Assembly: GCF_000699445.3 (NCBI RefSeq)
Contig: NC_067196.1
Coordinates: 23,267,116 to 23,331,115 of the forward strand
Direction: 5' to 3'
Source of the DNA: Schistosoma haematobium
Lineage: Eukaryota > Platyhelminthes > Trematoda > Strigeidida > Schistosomatidae
Length of the DNA: 64,000 nt
The notes under the pieces are model-generated. The model made no database searches, was not told the DNA's origin, and worked only from the letters and a program-made list of their open reading frames with translations. This document shows positions 51,201 through 63,365 of this stretch, piece after piece. The translations under genes were made by a program, and so were the position numbers. The number at the start of each line of letters is the position of its first letter. The stretch's first letter is position 1.

Positions 51201-53571
51201 TTGGATTATCAGTTGCTTTTCTCATTTTACTATTAGTTGGACCCATTAACGTAAGTTGATGTAATTATTGTTGACATTTCCATTGTTTATTTAACATAAT
51301 CTATCATTAAAATGCCCATTTGTACTAATTCCCCCACCATACTATCAACGCTGTGAGGCTGTTTGGGACAAAAACTAGCCTCAACTGTAAAACTACTAAG
51401 ATATAGGGATACTAGATAGATATTTCATTTTGGTTTATTACTTATTATCAGTGTTCACTCACAGCCTCACATGCTATCGAGCTCATTTTCTCTAGATGAT
51501 GTCAATCTGTGATGGAAATCTCCTTTGAAATATACTAAAATCTCCATTTAGAAAATCTACCTTAACAATATTGTATATAAGTCTATTATATACTTATATA
51601 CAATATTGTTAAGGTAGATTTTCTAAATGGAGATTTTAGTATATAAGTGGCCAAACCGAAACGTGGCATCAGTGCTTGAAGACACTAACCTCTAGTCTGA
51701 GCCATGTTGGTAGATGCAGACTACTTGGTTGGGGTCCGCGTGACCATCGTAACCAATGGTTGGAGACTCTTGGTGACATGGCTCAGAATCGATCACAATG
51801 GTGTAGGTGTATACACTCTCTATCTTCCCTTAAACTGAAAGATTAAAATTGCTTCATATCTTTCTTTCTATGAGCTAATTCTTTCTTCGTGTACTATATC
51901 CTTATTGCAATCTTTCTTTTATATATTACCACCTCTGAATCAACTACTTTTATGAATCCGGTGTCCATCTTGTTGTGTTAATGAGGTATGGCAACTTGGA
52001 CCGATGCATAAATGTGCCTGGTCCTACGTTGTAGCTGACTGACTGACTGTATATAAGTATTTGTAAGGTGATGCTTTTTTACATTAGTTGTAATCTGGAA
52101 CGCAACTGTAATATGATAGTTCCTATGTAAATCTAACCCGTTTATCATATATAATGTTTATGTACTGAATTTTTTCCACTTTGTACATGTGAGGACTAGT
52201 GATACCACTTTAAATGCACAGACTGAAGTACATTAAGTGAGTTATTGGTTGTAAGATGGATGTTTTATTTATTAAGCTACTGTAGACTATCTAGGATTCC
52301 TTAGTTATCAAGCTTCTGATTTCTTAAAATTCCATTTTCAGATCAGTCATTCGTATTAAAATTGATTTCATGTTAGTTTAGAGTTCGAAAGTATCATTTA
52401 TCAATACGAACATATTTACTCGATCCTACAGCAGGTTATTTGTGGCCCGAATAACTCGGCAGTAACGTCTCAAACTGTTAAGCTGGGGACATCAGTTTGA
52501 ATCCTACTCAAGATTTCAGGTATGCCTAGCTGACATGTACCAATTCGAAACCTAGATCCAGAGTTTCCTGTCGATTACCACCAACCACCTGACGTCAGAG
52601 GAACACATTGAGATGTCGAGTCACTTGTAGTAGTGACCATATTGCAACTTGATCAATAGAATTTAATCAAAACTAAAGACTAGACTAACATAAAATTATT
52701 TACTACTCAGCGAATATTCAATGCAACCATACTCCATACAATCTCTGATTCGTTGTCTTAGTGATATTATAATAATTACGTAGTGCTTTTCAGTACAGCG
52801 CAATTTTAAATGATAATTTATTGAATTTTCAAATCAATCAAGCTGTATTTATAGTATGACAATAACATTGATAGTTGACATCTCATTATCGATTAACTTT
52901 TGCATTACCCTATTGTTTGTATTCTTGATTAAATTTCGATTAGTCTGCTATCATATGTGCAGATTGCCTGGACGTATAACCACTTCGTTTAATATCAACA
53001 ACGTGTTAAGCTAAACATTTATCAATAGTGACATGAAAATCATACGCATTGAACAAGGTTGTGACTATTGTCCTTACTCGGTGACCCAGTGGATGACACG
53101 TTGGCGTTTTAAGTGATAGGTATTGAATTTGTGTCCCGATGTGAACATTAACACTCAAATTTAGGCAAGTAGGTAGGTACATCTTTCTGTCAAGTTCCAA
53201 ATGAAATGAAGTGCGCCTACTGAATTTCACTGCTATCCATTGATTCTATAAGAATTGATAACTGATTTTACTCTCTAATTTTGCTGTTTTATATTATTCC
53301 TCCATTCCCTGTATTTTTTCATCGTTTTTTGCTGTTTTGTGTTAAACACTCTTTACAGTTATTTCTAGGTTCATCATTATTGGAATTATGTATCGCAGCC
53401 GGTGGTGCTTGCTTATTCAGTTTATTCATAGTTTATGATACTTGGCGAATAATGCATCATTGTTCACCGGAAGAATATATCATGGCATGCGTTGATTTAT
53501 ACTTGGATATATTAAATCTGTTTATGTATATTTTAAGATTTCTAAAAGAACTACAACATAATCAAGGCTAA
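48144..53571 (+). CDS. TMBIM4: TMBIM4 / Lifeguard-4 type Bax-inhibitor-1 family membrane protein (six exons)
   Basis: Multi-pass membrane protein of the Bax-inhibitor/Lifeguard family; relatives sit in Golgi or ER membranes and modulate Ca2+ release and cell death (family knowledge). Exons 48144-48243, 48776-48887, 48946-49051, 49110-49143, 51087-51250 and 53359-53571 join in phase to 242 codons plus stop; human TMBIM4 is 238. The N-terminus has IEKDFAFNNNVANAHITVRL, then FLRKVY, several hydrophobic segments, LQAFILTT, YTLNSKKDFSKWGVGL, VYDTWRIMHH, SPEEYIMACVDLYLDILNLF. The two acidic residues of the family's pH-sensing pair are present (local D199 in YDT and D222 in LYLD). The ATG at 48144 is chosen because the family N-terminus begins there. 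Two introns are only 58 nt; the last two exceed 1.9 kb, a size gradient known from schistosome genes. Confidence 0.94.
48776..48887 (+). CDS. TMBIM4: TMBIM4 exon 2
   Basis: Codes (R)FLRKVYGILFTQLLLTSL and on to VLLDNLRQ: the conserved FLRKVY motif and the first membrane segment. Acceptor AATTAAG, donor GTACGT. Confidence 0.9.
48946..49051 (+). CDS. TMBIM4: TMBIM4 exon 3
   Basis: Codes TWLPIILIISTIGILLGLMW and TNFILLYLF, the second and start of the third membrane segments. Acceptor TTTCTAG, donor GTAAGT. The intron before it is 58 nt. Confidence 0.9.
49110..49143 (+). CDS. TMBIM4: TMBIM4 exon 4 (34-nt microexon)
   Basis: Codes TICESILVGYA plus one base of a Val codon, the equivalent of the LLEALTV segment of TMBIM4. 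Acceptor GTTTAG, donor GTATGT. Without it exons 3 and 5 do not join in phase and the third membrane helix is broken. The preceding intron is also 58 nt. Confidence 0.85.
49672..50005 (-). repeat. Dispersed repeat family D
   Basis: Begins (as its inverted A-rich end) TTTATTTATTTATTTGAACA, with CATATGCGCCTTACAAGTCA and CTACCCGGGTGCCCAGACCG shared with 11250-11402. Extends about 180 bases further than that copy, with GC-rich blocks. Confidence 0.55.
50370..50810 (-). mobile_element. Old RTE-B 3' copy
   Basis: 50375-50440 matches the 3' end (CAACGTAGGACCTAGTACAT). 50590-50760 matches the C-terminal coding region (CTCTAACCGTTAGTTACAAT, GAACTGATGCCATG). A plus-strand open frame here is an accident of this decayed copy. 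Confidence 0.6.
51087..51250 (+). CDS. TMBIM4: TMBIM4 exon 5
   Basis: Codes (V)ITYSATVVLQAFILTT, MLYTLNSKKDFSKWGVGL and LLLVGPIN. LQAFILTT and SKKDFSK are hallmark TMBIM4 motifs. Acceptor TCCAAG, donor GTAAGT. Confidence 0.93.
51531..51643. repeat. Perfect 52-bp inverted repeat with 9-nt loop
   Basis: Arms 51531-51582 and 51592-51643 are exact reverse complements; the spacer is 51583-51591. The left arm begins TATACTAAAATCTCCATTTA. It ends five bases before the RTE-B insertion, and the target sequence GTATATAAGT also occurs in the left arm (51573-51582). Confidence 0.9.
51649..52048 (+). mobile_element. RTE-B, 5'-truncated 400-bp insertion
   Basis: Codes the C-terminal end of the RTE-B protein in one clean frame from about 51650 (QTETWHQCLKTLTSSLSHVG, then RDHRNQWLETLGDMAQNRSQ) to TAA near 51846, followed by the RTE-B 3' UTR. 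A perfect 10-bp duplication GTATATAAGT lies at 51639-51648 and 52049-52058. Confidence 0.9.
52430..52680 (+). repeat. Family C SINE-like unit
   Basis: Head GGCCCGAATAACTCGGCAGT, then CATCAGTTTGAATCC; middle AATTCGAAACCTAGATCCAG; tail GAGATGTCGAGTCACTTGTA and ACTTGATCAATAGAATTTAA. The clearest single unit of this family in the window. Confidence 0.6.
53065..53235 (+). repeat. Sm-alpha-type SINE, plus strand, decayed hammerhead
   Basis: Head CTCGGTGACCCAGTGGATGA, then TATTGAATTTGTGTCCCG. Hammerhead zone GTACATCTTTCTGTCAAGTT and AATTTCACTGCTATCC. Core boxes lost. Confidence 0.55.
53359..53571 (+). CDS. TMBIM4: TMBIM4 exon 6 and stop
   Basis: Codes 70 residues from LFLGSSLLELCIAAGG to LRFLKELQHNQG. 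Carries VYDTW and SPEEYIMACVDLYLDILNLF, the most conserved C-terminal motifs. Acceptor TTTACAG. The open frame upstream of 53359 is intron read-through. Confidence 0.93.
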   Translation, partial: LFLGSSLLELCIAAGGACLFSLFIVYDTWRIMHHCSPEEYIMACVDLYLDILNLFMYILRFLKELQHNQG

Positions 53572-54234
53572 TTAATTGGTTGTGTCCAGTAATTATTTAC
53601 TATGAAATAAGCGTATTTGTGATTTCAATATTTATTATTCATCACACTTAAACCACATATTTATCTATCGATATTTAACTGCTAATGACTAAGTCATGAA
53701 TGAATTGTTTCCACTTTTTGTATGGACTACTATTACTACTACTAATTTCACAACTATTGGAAAGAAACTGACAAAGTTTATCCTTGGATTGTCCCTTTCA
53801 CTTTTCTTGTTGCTATCTTCCTCTTCATCCTTTTCTGATCCTTTTAAATTTCTCTTAGCTTTTTGACTGGTCATATAAATGAAGTACACGAATGCACCAT
53901 ACTAACTCGTGTATGTGTGTCTATGTGCATATTCCAATATTTTTTGTTTATCCTTTTTTTCAGTTGATAAAATTAACACTTTCTCAAACTATTGAATAAT
54001 AATTGATTTATAACTCAACCACTACTACTCTTCTTTTAAAGACAATTAGTTCAAATGAAATATTGTCCCGAACTAATGAAGATCGAGAAAGTGACTTCAA
54101 GTTTCATAGTAGATATCAAACTAACATATTGAATATCGACTGTATTATGATTAAGTTTAATATATAAAATATCATTTAGTACTTACAAGGCTTTAAATTG
54201 TCCACAAAACAAGTAACATTCACTTGAGAGTGGA

Positions 54235-54240
54235 AATAAA
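54235..54240 (+). terminator. Candidate poly(A) signal for TMBIM4
   Basis: AATAAA about 660 bases after the TMBIM4 stop, the first exact hexamer seen downstream. Position only; use is not shown. Confidence 0.3.
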
Positions 54241-56384
54241 ATGATTGTGAATGAGAAATACGAAGTAGAACAATATTTTGCCTCAACGTATGTTAGGATT
54301 AGCATATGGGTTATAGTACATACATAAACTAACCCTCAGTCATAAGCAACAACCTTGATTCAGACTTTACAATCTAACGATTCAAGGCATATTTCCAAAC
54401 TAGAAATATTCATCAATCATATAAAACTAAGTAGTATTTCCACTCATTTTCTACCACAAAATTAATTATCCATATTTTCTGATTAGCTAGAGCAGTTCAT
54501 GATCATTCGATAGTATAATTTATGCTGACCGGAAACTGTAATAACATTTGAAAGAATCATCTTACATTTATGAAACCGTCATTTATTTAAATACCGTTTT
54601 TATTACCTTGAAATTTATTCATAACCGTTTATTACTTTGCAGCTATTCAATTCTATTATTGAAACTTATACTTACATATTGTTAATTATTTTATGCGGTC
54701 CAGTTTATTTACTATATGCACATCCTGCGGTGTACCCATACCCACTGCAAATGTGAAAACAAATCAGTGGGAAAGTTTTGACGGCAATTCGAATTATAAT
54801 TCACGCAAATCACAGGTAGATAGACGATTGTCCTGATCCAAACTAGGATACATAGGCTGAGATCTTCCAATGCAGTGCCTTGTTTATAATGTTTCACTTA
54901 TCATTTGTTCTTAAAAGAATACATCAACCTACAAAATTTTACAAAGGTATTTGATGTATACAGAGTAACTCTTTAGATTTATAACCACATAACTTGTAAG
55001 CAGTTAAACATAACTTGCTATCTTATATTTTATATTTGTCAGTATTGTTTATATTTGATAGCTTATCTATTTAACGTTAGTGTTAAAGAAGTTCTCAAAT
55101 TAATATACGATTATCTCTAAAGGTGTAACTAACTCTAAGGTTAATGTAAATGAAAATCTCGTCATACAGTAACTAATGATATAGTATACTTATTACTATG
55201 TATTCCTATTGGTTGAGTTCATCATTGTGAAAACGTGTTCATTTTTCAACATGATTATAAATTTCTTCAAAGTTATACATGAACATTTCTAACTATTGAT
55301 TGCAAACATCCAATACTTTACTGTATCCTATAAAAATTAGTTAAATCTTTTATGTGGTTTTACTGTAAACAGTCCTAATAGACTAATGATTCCTTTCTCA
55401 ATTATTGTTGTCATTACTACTACTACCGATGATGATAATGATGATAGTGAAATATTACAATCATGTATTGTTTATTTTACAAAAAAATATACGAACTCCA
55501 TATTCGTTGAAAAATAAAAAGAGAACTAAGGTAAACATAATCGACCGCCCATTAACATACTTAACCATACATATACATATATTTGTAAAACTTTAAACAC
55601 ATTGATTGAATTTTCATTGATCAATATATGTGGTGAAGTAGCGCTTTATTCAAGGTGTTATAATATAGAGAGAGAGTAATATACTTATGTAAAGAAGCAT
55701 AATTCTATATAAAAATAGATCCAAGTTTAAGTAACATTCAAGACGTTTGTTAAGAAAACTGATAACACTTATCCATTTAGTTAATTCAATATTCTGTTAA
55801 CTAACCAACATAAAGAATTTTAAAATTTACGAAACAATGCATTGTTGTATGTTCTAGTCATTATCTAATTATGATATCAAATGAATAAAGAAGGTAGTTC
55901 GGATATTGTTTTTGTTCGGTTCCAGGAAATCTCTCCATAATGAAATACTAACCTCTTCTAATCTGATTAGAATAATACACCATTGGCGGTTTATTTTAAG
56001 AATTATTTTATTGATAATCAGAAACTTAAGTTGACTTATAAGCAAATTACTGGATATACTTTGAAGTAAAATCGTAAGTTATATTTGGCTTATTCTTACC
56101 AGCTTGCTTATAGGAAGTTTACGAGTGTCGGAATTCGATAAGCCAGTAATCTATTACCGATAACATGTACAGATAAATTTAACGTGAGACAAGTACACTT
56201 ATGGTATCATCTAATTTAAGAACTAGTATTGCTGAATAAGTTTGTCAACACTGAATAACCAAAATTTGGTTGTTCTGACAATAATTCATACTGAACTGAA
56301 TTGTGTTGACATCAGACGTTGAAGCATTAACTAACTCTCAATGGCGAAGAATAATATAAACATTATATGTAAAGATGGATAGTG

Positions 56385-56490
56385 GCTAGCAGTGCAATCC
56401 AGGACTTTTCAGCTGGATATGCCTGCATTCAGAGTTGATAGTCACTCCGGGATTCGAACTCAGTACCGTTCACATATAGTGCTTGTGAAT
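56385..56490 (-). repeat. Sm-alpha-type SINE with internal deletion
   Basis: Plus strand GGCTAGCAGTGCAATCCAGG joins directly to ACTTTTCAGCTGGATATGCC: the segment between GAAA and the core is deleted. Head with GGGATTCGAACTCAGTACCG. Confidence 0.55.
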
Positions 56491-57734
56491 TAAGGCTATA
56501 TCGAGGCAATATACACAGTTTGCACATATGCCAATATGAGACTGATCAATTGCAGTCCCAAACATCAATCAGAAGATTCAAACAAACAATACCAAGTGAA
56601 TTTAAACCTGAAACACTTTTAAAAAAGCCATAGTATAATGTTTAAAGTGAATAAATTGAAATATAAAGTGTATGGGAACTAAAAGGTTCCTATGCGAGAT
56701 CAGTCAGTTATCGGCATAGAAACGATAATATTGTTCAAAATAAACTGGGGAAGAAGACATGCAAAGCAAACGATAAACTATATTTAGTGAAGATTTACCA
56801 GAGAATAGAAAATGAATATTGTGATTTGTTCACAAAATACACCATTTGAGTTACCAAGTATTTTTGTGATGAATAATAATAGACCAAATACATTTATGAA
56901 AATATTAAACATATGGAGTGACTTGGGTTTTCTAGTCTTCAATTCTCTGTTCGAATAAATTCTTACGAACTGGATTAAGGTAAATTGTCTGTGCACATGA
57001 TCCAAGCAAAACATTTAGATTTGAGAAAATTGTAGACAAGCATCGTCCCTAGGTTGCTACTATTTAACTAAAAATTAAGAAGGACCCAATCATGGATTGA
57101 TTAGTGGAACATCTGATTGACATCACAGGACAAAGAAGAAATGATAAAACGTTTAATGATGAATTATATCAAAAGCATAATTTTCAGAGACTTCTGCAAA
57201 TTATTAAGAAAACTGACTTGGAAATGCAATAACTGTATCGTGACAAATAAGAAGTCTTTTCAAGGGTACATAAAGTTGTTATAACCTAAGTTCACTAATC
57301 CACTAGACTGGCTGCTTACATTTCCACTTAAGATGTTGATTCATACACATCAATAAAGGGTATGTCCCCAAACATTACAGATCACAGGACAAAATAAAAA
57401 ATGTGTATATTTTAACTTAAAAAAGTCATTTGGATTTATGGACTCACCGCCACATCTACTAGGCACTTCAATTGGTAGAGTATGCTTGCATTCCAATAAA
57501 TGCCGATGTTCTCTCTGATTCAAAATGTTGCATTCTTGGTGTCCATGTCCCTTTGAAGTTTATGAACAATCACTGAATTCAAGTATTCTGATAATTCTTC
57601 AAAATTCCTAGTCATTCTTTTTTTACAGATATTATTCATCAGTTTGAAAATTCCAGAAGAATTTGTAAGAACAACGAGTATTAGACCTATAGTGCCATTA
57701 TTTCCCACTGAATTCATTTCGTCTAACTTCATTA

Positions 57735-57915
57735 ACACCATTGGATTCAGGTTCAGAGGTCTAGAGGGTACGAACTCGCGTGCAAAACTGAGGTCCTGTA
57801 TCCGATACCCGGTTGCAGAGTCTTGGATGCGCACTTCTGAGGATCTCCATACTAGGACGAGAGAACTGTTCAGTGTACCCTGGTTTCCTGTGGTGTTCTA
57901 TCTAAGATCAGTTCG
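57735..57915 (+). repeat. Family B repeat with near-complete hammerhead
   Basis: Head AGAGGTCTAGAGGGTACGAA. Hammerhead CGCACTTCTGAGGATCTCCA, then CTAGGACGAGAG and TGTTCAGTGT. The CUGAGGA box is intact; GAAA is GAGA, which should abolish cleavage. Confidence 0.5.
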
Positions 57916-60900
57916 TGCTTTAAAACTGATGATTCTATCATCTCCACAGATCGTCAATACTAACAAAAATTGTTAGCTGGTAATTACTGTCTTATACCAC
58001 ACTTTATATTCATAAAGTAAAAAATTATCTCTTGCATTTAAATACAAACAATTGTCTCTTATTATATGCAGAACTGTCTCGTAATTTATATTCATAGTTT
58101 GAAAACTCTCTAACAAATTGTTAAATAACATAACATCTCTATTTTATTATAAACTATTATCTGTGTAGAATTAACTGTAAATACGAGTGTACAGGTTAAG
58201 CAAATTACATTATCAGAAAAATGTTTTCTCTGGACCGTCTTTATTTTGTTCAATAAGAAACCAAATAAAATTCGAGATTGGTTCTCTCGTTCTAGTACTT
58301 GACCCCTAAATGTTATGTATCTAATATCTACTGCGTAATGAACACAGGATCTTCAAGTCTCACGACGGGCGCTTAAAATCTAAACAATTAACATGGTACT
58401 CATCGATGCCCATAGATGATTCGTATAATCGAAGCTGTTATTGGCGTTCTGGACTCCACTGAAAAGGCTAGGAGGACAATGGACCAATAAGGAAGTTAGG
58501 CTGCTTGTACCGGTCGGACTTCATTGGTTTGGCACAGTGCTAAGGTTGTATGGATGGCATTTCGATTGGCAACAAACCACATGATAATTAACCTAGTTTA
58601 AAGTCATAACAATCATGTACATTTAACTAATTAAATAAAGTATCAATTAGTCCTAGGACTAGAAACTTGTATGAATCAATTTAAATGAAAAATAATAATA
58701 TCAAATCTATAAAAATTAAAGTTAACTCCTGTCATTATTTCGTTAACATTATTATTCAGTAATTCATTTACTGAGTACATTTTTATGTCCCTCAATAGAA
58801 TATTAGAGATATGGTATCTTCTGTTCTGAATGGTTCACTCATGAAGCTTTCATCTTTTTGTAGGCAACATTATCAACGAATATTAACAATTCTATACAAT
58901 TGACTGAAAGCTTAAACTATCGAAATGGGATTTCTCTGTTTCTATTTATAATTAGGGTTGTCATTGTTCACACACTCACCCTCAATATTTCCATTATCAT
59001 TTTATAATTTTTCATAATATTTCTTATTACTGAAGACTTTGAGAGTATTTTGGATATCTGTTGGTTGGTGAGTGATATTAGAGACAGGCTTCTATAGGTT
59101 TACTGATTTTCTTCATACTACCCAATATTTCGACTTTTTCCCAGTCAAATTTGTGTCTGTCGTCGTCCACAAGGACTGATACAAGAATATGTGACAACAT
59201 ACAGCTAACAACTAACTAATCTTTAAATAGAAGCATATGGAGGGGATGACCAGCAACTACAACTTGGATTTTAAGTAATAATTAACTTGTATTCTTTCGT
59301 TGTCGTGTTAAATGGCTTTAATGATAAGTATAGAGATTTTCGGGGTTTCTAAACCCACCTATTTCAGCAACAATCTTTCTTCTTAAGACTTTTGCGTTTA
59401 TGTGTTAGATAGCTGAAGGTAGCTGACATGAAGCTATAACTCTAAGTTTTCATGATGGCTGGCAATTTTCAACTGAATTTTTCTAAAATATTGATGAAAC
59501 TAATACTCTCTGTAAGATACGAGCACTCTTCAACAAGTATCACGGTCACAAACATTACCAGTGACCCATTTGGGCTATGACTGGTCACCTGTAGGATTGA
59601 GAAATACTCATTTTCTATGTAGAACACATTTATGATTAAAAAACAATGGCAGTGGTTTTATGTTTAAGGCACTGTAATTTTGGTCCTTATATTCCACATT
59701 AGAACAGATCTCGACTTATAACTGTTTTGTGTAGCTTTTTAATATGAATAAACCTCACTCAGAAAGTATGGTTTAATTTCGAATACATACATTTCGAATC
59801 CATTGTATTATTGGATGTGGGAACCACTCAAAAATGAAAAATCAAACAATTTATTTAATTTCATTTAATGAGAACCAATCGATATTATTATAAACAGTAA
59901 TTCAATTGGGTCTAGCGACGCGTCTTGTAATTAGCTCAGGTTCAGTTTATAAATCGTTTAGTAACATTGTAATCAAGTATGCAATCGAACGGTATTTAGA
60001 ACTATTCGTAAAATCGGTAAAGTATGGTAGTTAGTCTCAAGTCGATCAAAAGACAGCCCTTATAAAGTGATTGTTTATGGGAAAGAGAGCAATAATATTA
60101 CAGTGTGAACAGATTTTACAGAATTAAAAATCTATCAGTGTCTTCTATAGGTTACGACATAGAAATTCGTCCTTATATATAGAGATTGTTTGTCCACTCA
60201 GGCACTTAAAAGGACTAAAATATATTACGAAAAGCCCTCATATTGTTCCTGATTAGGATTAAGTATTTACGGTGAAGATCAATGGTATAAGGTTAGAGCT
60301 CCCGTCAGAAACTAACATCGGCTATGTTGTGAAAATGCTTTGCACCATAAGGACGAGTATATTTTGCACAAAAGTACAATAAGTGCTGATTAGCTCGTCC
60401 TTAAAATAAAGTGCCACCAGGTGAAGGTTTCCTCCAGGACTAAGAGTTTAGGATTTGGAGATAGTTTCAATTTATTCGGTTCATATAATTTACAGAAACA
60501 GAACTGACCATTTTATACGCTCAACAATATTAGTTTTATTCTATGGTGCCAAAAAATGAGTATTTGTCATCATTTTAGATGTTTTGATCAGTATAGAAAA
60601 GGGCTTCTACTGCTCATCATCCAAGATATTTAAATTTTGCTCGAAAACCTGAAAGTTGTATTCTAATAAACTCATGCATATTTCATACTTTTACCGTAAA
60701 ATATTTTGAAGTTAATAGAATTCGAACTTTAATCGTATACTTTGAGTTTCATGAGCATATCTAATGTACCTAGAAGGAAAAATAAACAGATTACTTGAGT
60801 TGCATTACGAAACAGCTCGTTCAGAACAGATTTCAGCTGAAGGTATGAAAATCAGTGATGAATGGAACTAAACCGTGTCGAGTGTGAGACAGTTAACAAC

Positions 60901-60959
60901 CTAAGACAATGAGAGATGGTCGCGCAATATCGTGGATTGATGTGAGTTAGAAATTAACA

Positions 60960-61160
60960 CTGTTGGATGGTGACTCAGTAGTTTAGAGGTTAAGTATTCG
61001 CGCGTACGACCTAAGGAGATGGAATCGATTCCTGTGTTCAGGGTTGTGGATGTGCACTACTGAGGAGTTTTATACTGGGACAAAATGATTGTTCAACGCT
61101 TCTAGATTTTCAATGCTGGTCTAACGTTGATCAATTCCTATTATCAATGAAACTTAACAA
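60960..61160 (+). repeat. Family B repeat, nearly full length
   Basis: Head GTTGGATGGTGACTCAGTAG, TTTAGAGGTTAAGTATTCGC; then GGTTGTGGATGTGCACTACT, GAGGAGTTTT, GGGACAAAATG. The CUGAGGA box is kept, but the GAAA box is now CAAAA and the helix I partner is changed. Confidence 0.6.
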
Positions 61161-62384
61161 TCCCTACAACCCCTTACTGAAAGTTTTTACTTAGTTGTTA
61201 ATAAAATACGAAATATCCTTCACTGATCTTTTAATCTTCTGAGAAACTCTATTGAGCGCTGTAGCCAATCTGGTTTGTGATTATAATTAAGTTATTACCA
61301 TTATAAATTATATGCACTGTGTGTTTTTAGAAATATCTGAGTTTATATTGTTACTATCATATTGTTCTTGATCTGATTACATCATATTCTCTAATTAATT
61401 TAGATTTTTGTTTTCATTATTTTATTATCACATTCCATTTTATTAGCCTTGCAACATTTTCAAATTGTCGATCTAATTGTTATTTAACCACCAATTAGCT
61501 TAATTGCATGATAGTCACATTGTATCTCAAATTAACTGCAGCTAGAAATATGAATCAGTGATCTGAAAACGACTTGGTCACTGTGTAATTTGGTGATTGT
61601 GAGCTCGATTCTTTCGAAGAGGTCTCGAGTACGTACTTAGACTGAGTCCCAAAATGAGACTAAATAGTTATTAATTATGTTTTTTACCTTTTATCTCACT
61701 ACTTATAAGTAAGCACTTAGTAACGGTTGACTATTTTGATAAAATATATTATGACTGTATGATATGAATAATCTGACATTACCCAATACTTTTTTTTTAT
61801 CAAGGTAATACACCTATTTATAGAGATGAAAACTTCTCAAATCATCTACACTAAAACTTAAAACTAATCAGTAAAAAAATTACTCATTGTCCAACTGTTC
61901 AAGGAAAGCAACCATAACTAATCATTTAGATTTAAACATAATTGAGTTTTTCATTGCCTCTTTACAAAAAATAGTGACCAAACTCTAACTGATTCAGAGA
62001 ATTTCGATCGTCCTAAATAAATTGATTGGCTCTGAAAACCATTGTATATCATAACTTAATCAGATGTGGTTTATTAAATACAACGTACTATGGATCTGAC
62101 TAATTTATAAGGAACTTTGGTAATTAGTTTTAACAATCTGAAAGTTGTTCCACTTTTCTTTCGGTTTATTATCATAAAGAATCACATTTATCCTCAACAT
62201 TCAGTTTAGTGATAAACAATGTCACTATGAAAAAGTACTGATGTCCTAAGTGTTTTGATATTAACACCGATCATGGTCAGTCATTTAGTTTGTAGTACTG
62301 TTATATGTTTTTCTTAAAAATTATGTATTTCACATCAAGGACTAACTTTACTTAGACAAACACTAAAAATCAGAAATTAATTTG

Positions 62385-62515
62385 AGTAGCTGTTTATTCC
62401 TAGTATGAGATGCTTCAGTAGTGTGCATCAACGAACTAACCACATATCGAATCTAGGACCATCAAATTTCTCTAACATAATTCAACTATCAAACCACTGG
62501 GTTGCTATCTTATGA
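62385..62515 (-). repeat. Family B repeat, degraded
   Basis: Plus-strand TTCCTAGTATGAGATGCTTC, AGTAGTGTGCATC and AAACCACTGGGTTGC are the inverted hammerhead and head. Confidence 0.45.
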
Positions 62516-63184
62516 TTTACTTTCTAACTTTATTCAATTCACAATAATGTGTAGTCATAAAATATTGTCATCGGTGGTATTTATCTTACTTTCGATATGG
62601 TTGAAATAATTTTTCATGGCTTCTTATTATAAATCCGAGAATTACCTCTTTATATTGGTTACTAGTGAGCACATATGATGATATTGAACAGTTTCTGGAA
62701 TCATCTATACGAGATTTTTTATGTTTGTTGTTTGAGATAAAATGGTTATAAATGAGTCGATAAACAACAAACCGATTACATCACTATTAGTTTTATTTAG
62801 TACAGCTTACAAAACCTAGTGACATAAGTAAACAAAGCAAAAAAGAATTAAAAACTCATGCTCTATTTCATTTCAACTGACAGAACATGTATAGAGCCGT
62901 AGTGTAAATAAGTCAATACCGAGCATTTAATCTTTAGAACCATTTTATTTATTCAATAATGAAGTATTTCCTACAGTAAAAACATGTGATTAAAATTATT
63001 TTCAGCATGGAGTTATGAAAATTGTTAAGCTTTTGATTGAGATCATGAGTGGATTAACCTGGAGTTCTAGTAAGAAGCCACGACCAGCGGAGTTCATTCC
63101 GTATCGGGTAGAAACAGGTATCTACCTCAGATAATGGATGAATGGTTGAGCAGCCATTCATGGATTTATGGAAGTTAGACATGA

Positions 63185-63365
63185 ACCCCGTCGGATGCCG
63201 GCTCAGTGGTCTAGAGGTTAGCGTTCTCATGAGTGACCGAGGGTTCTGGGGTTGTGGATGAGCATTGCTGATTCCCATATTACGGCAAAACTGCCGTTCA
63301 GTACTTCCGGGTTTTCAGTGGTGGTCTAACATTAATCGACTCATAATGTTATTAAAATTATTTTG
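63185..63365 (+). repeat. Family B repeat, full length with deleted core
   Basis: Head GTCGGATGCCGGCTCAGTGG, TCTAGAGGTTAGCGTTC; then GTTGTGGATGAGCATTGCTG, where the core GAGGAG is deleted, and CTTCCGGGTTTTCAGTGGTG. The head is the best preserved of this family. Confidence 0.6.

Larger units (their letters stand above)
51251..53358 (+). other. TMBIM4: TMBIM4 intron 5
   Basis: 2108-nt intron holding the palindrome (51531-51643), an RTE-B insertion (51649-52048), a family C unit (52430-52680) and an Sm-alpha copy (53065-53235). Confidence 0.65.

Noticed and set aside
53281..53358. Upstream extension of the last TMBIM4 exon
   Set aside because: Homology starts at 53359 right after TTTACAG, and phase agrees with exon 5; the upstream part is intron.
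57520..57976. Overlapping 104- and 110-codon frames on both strands
   Set aside because: They span a family B repeat and show no domain or splice-supported continuation.
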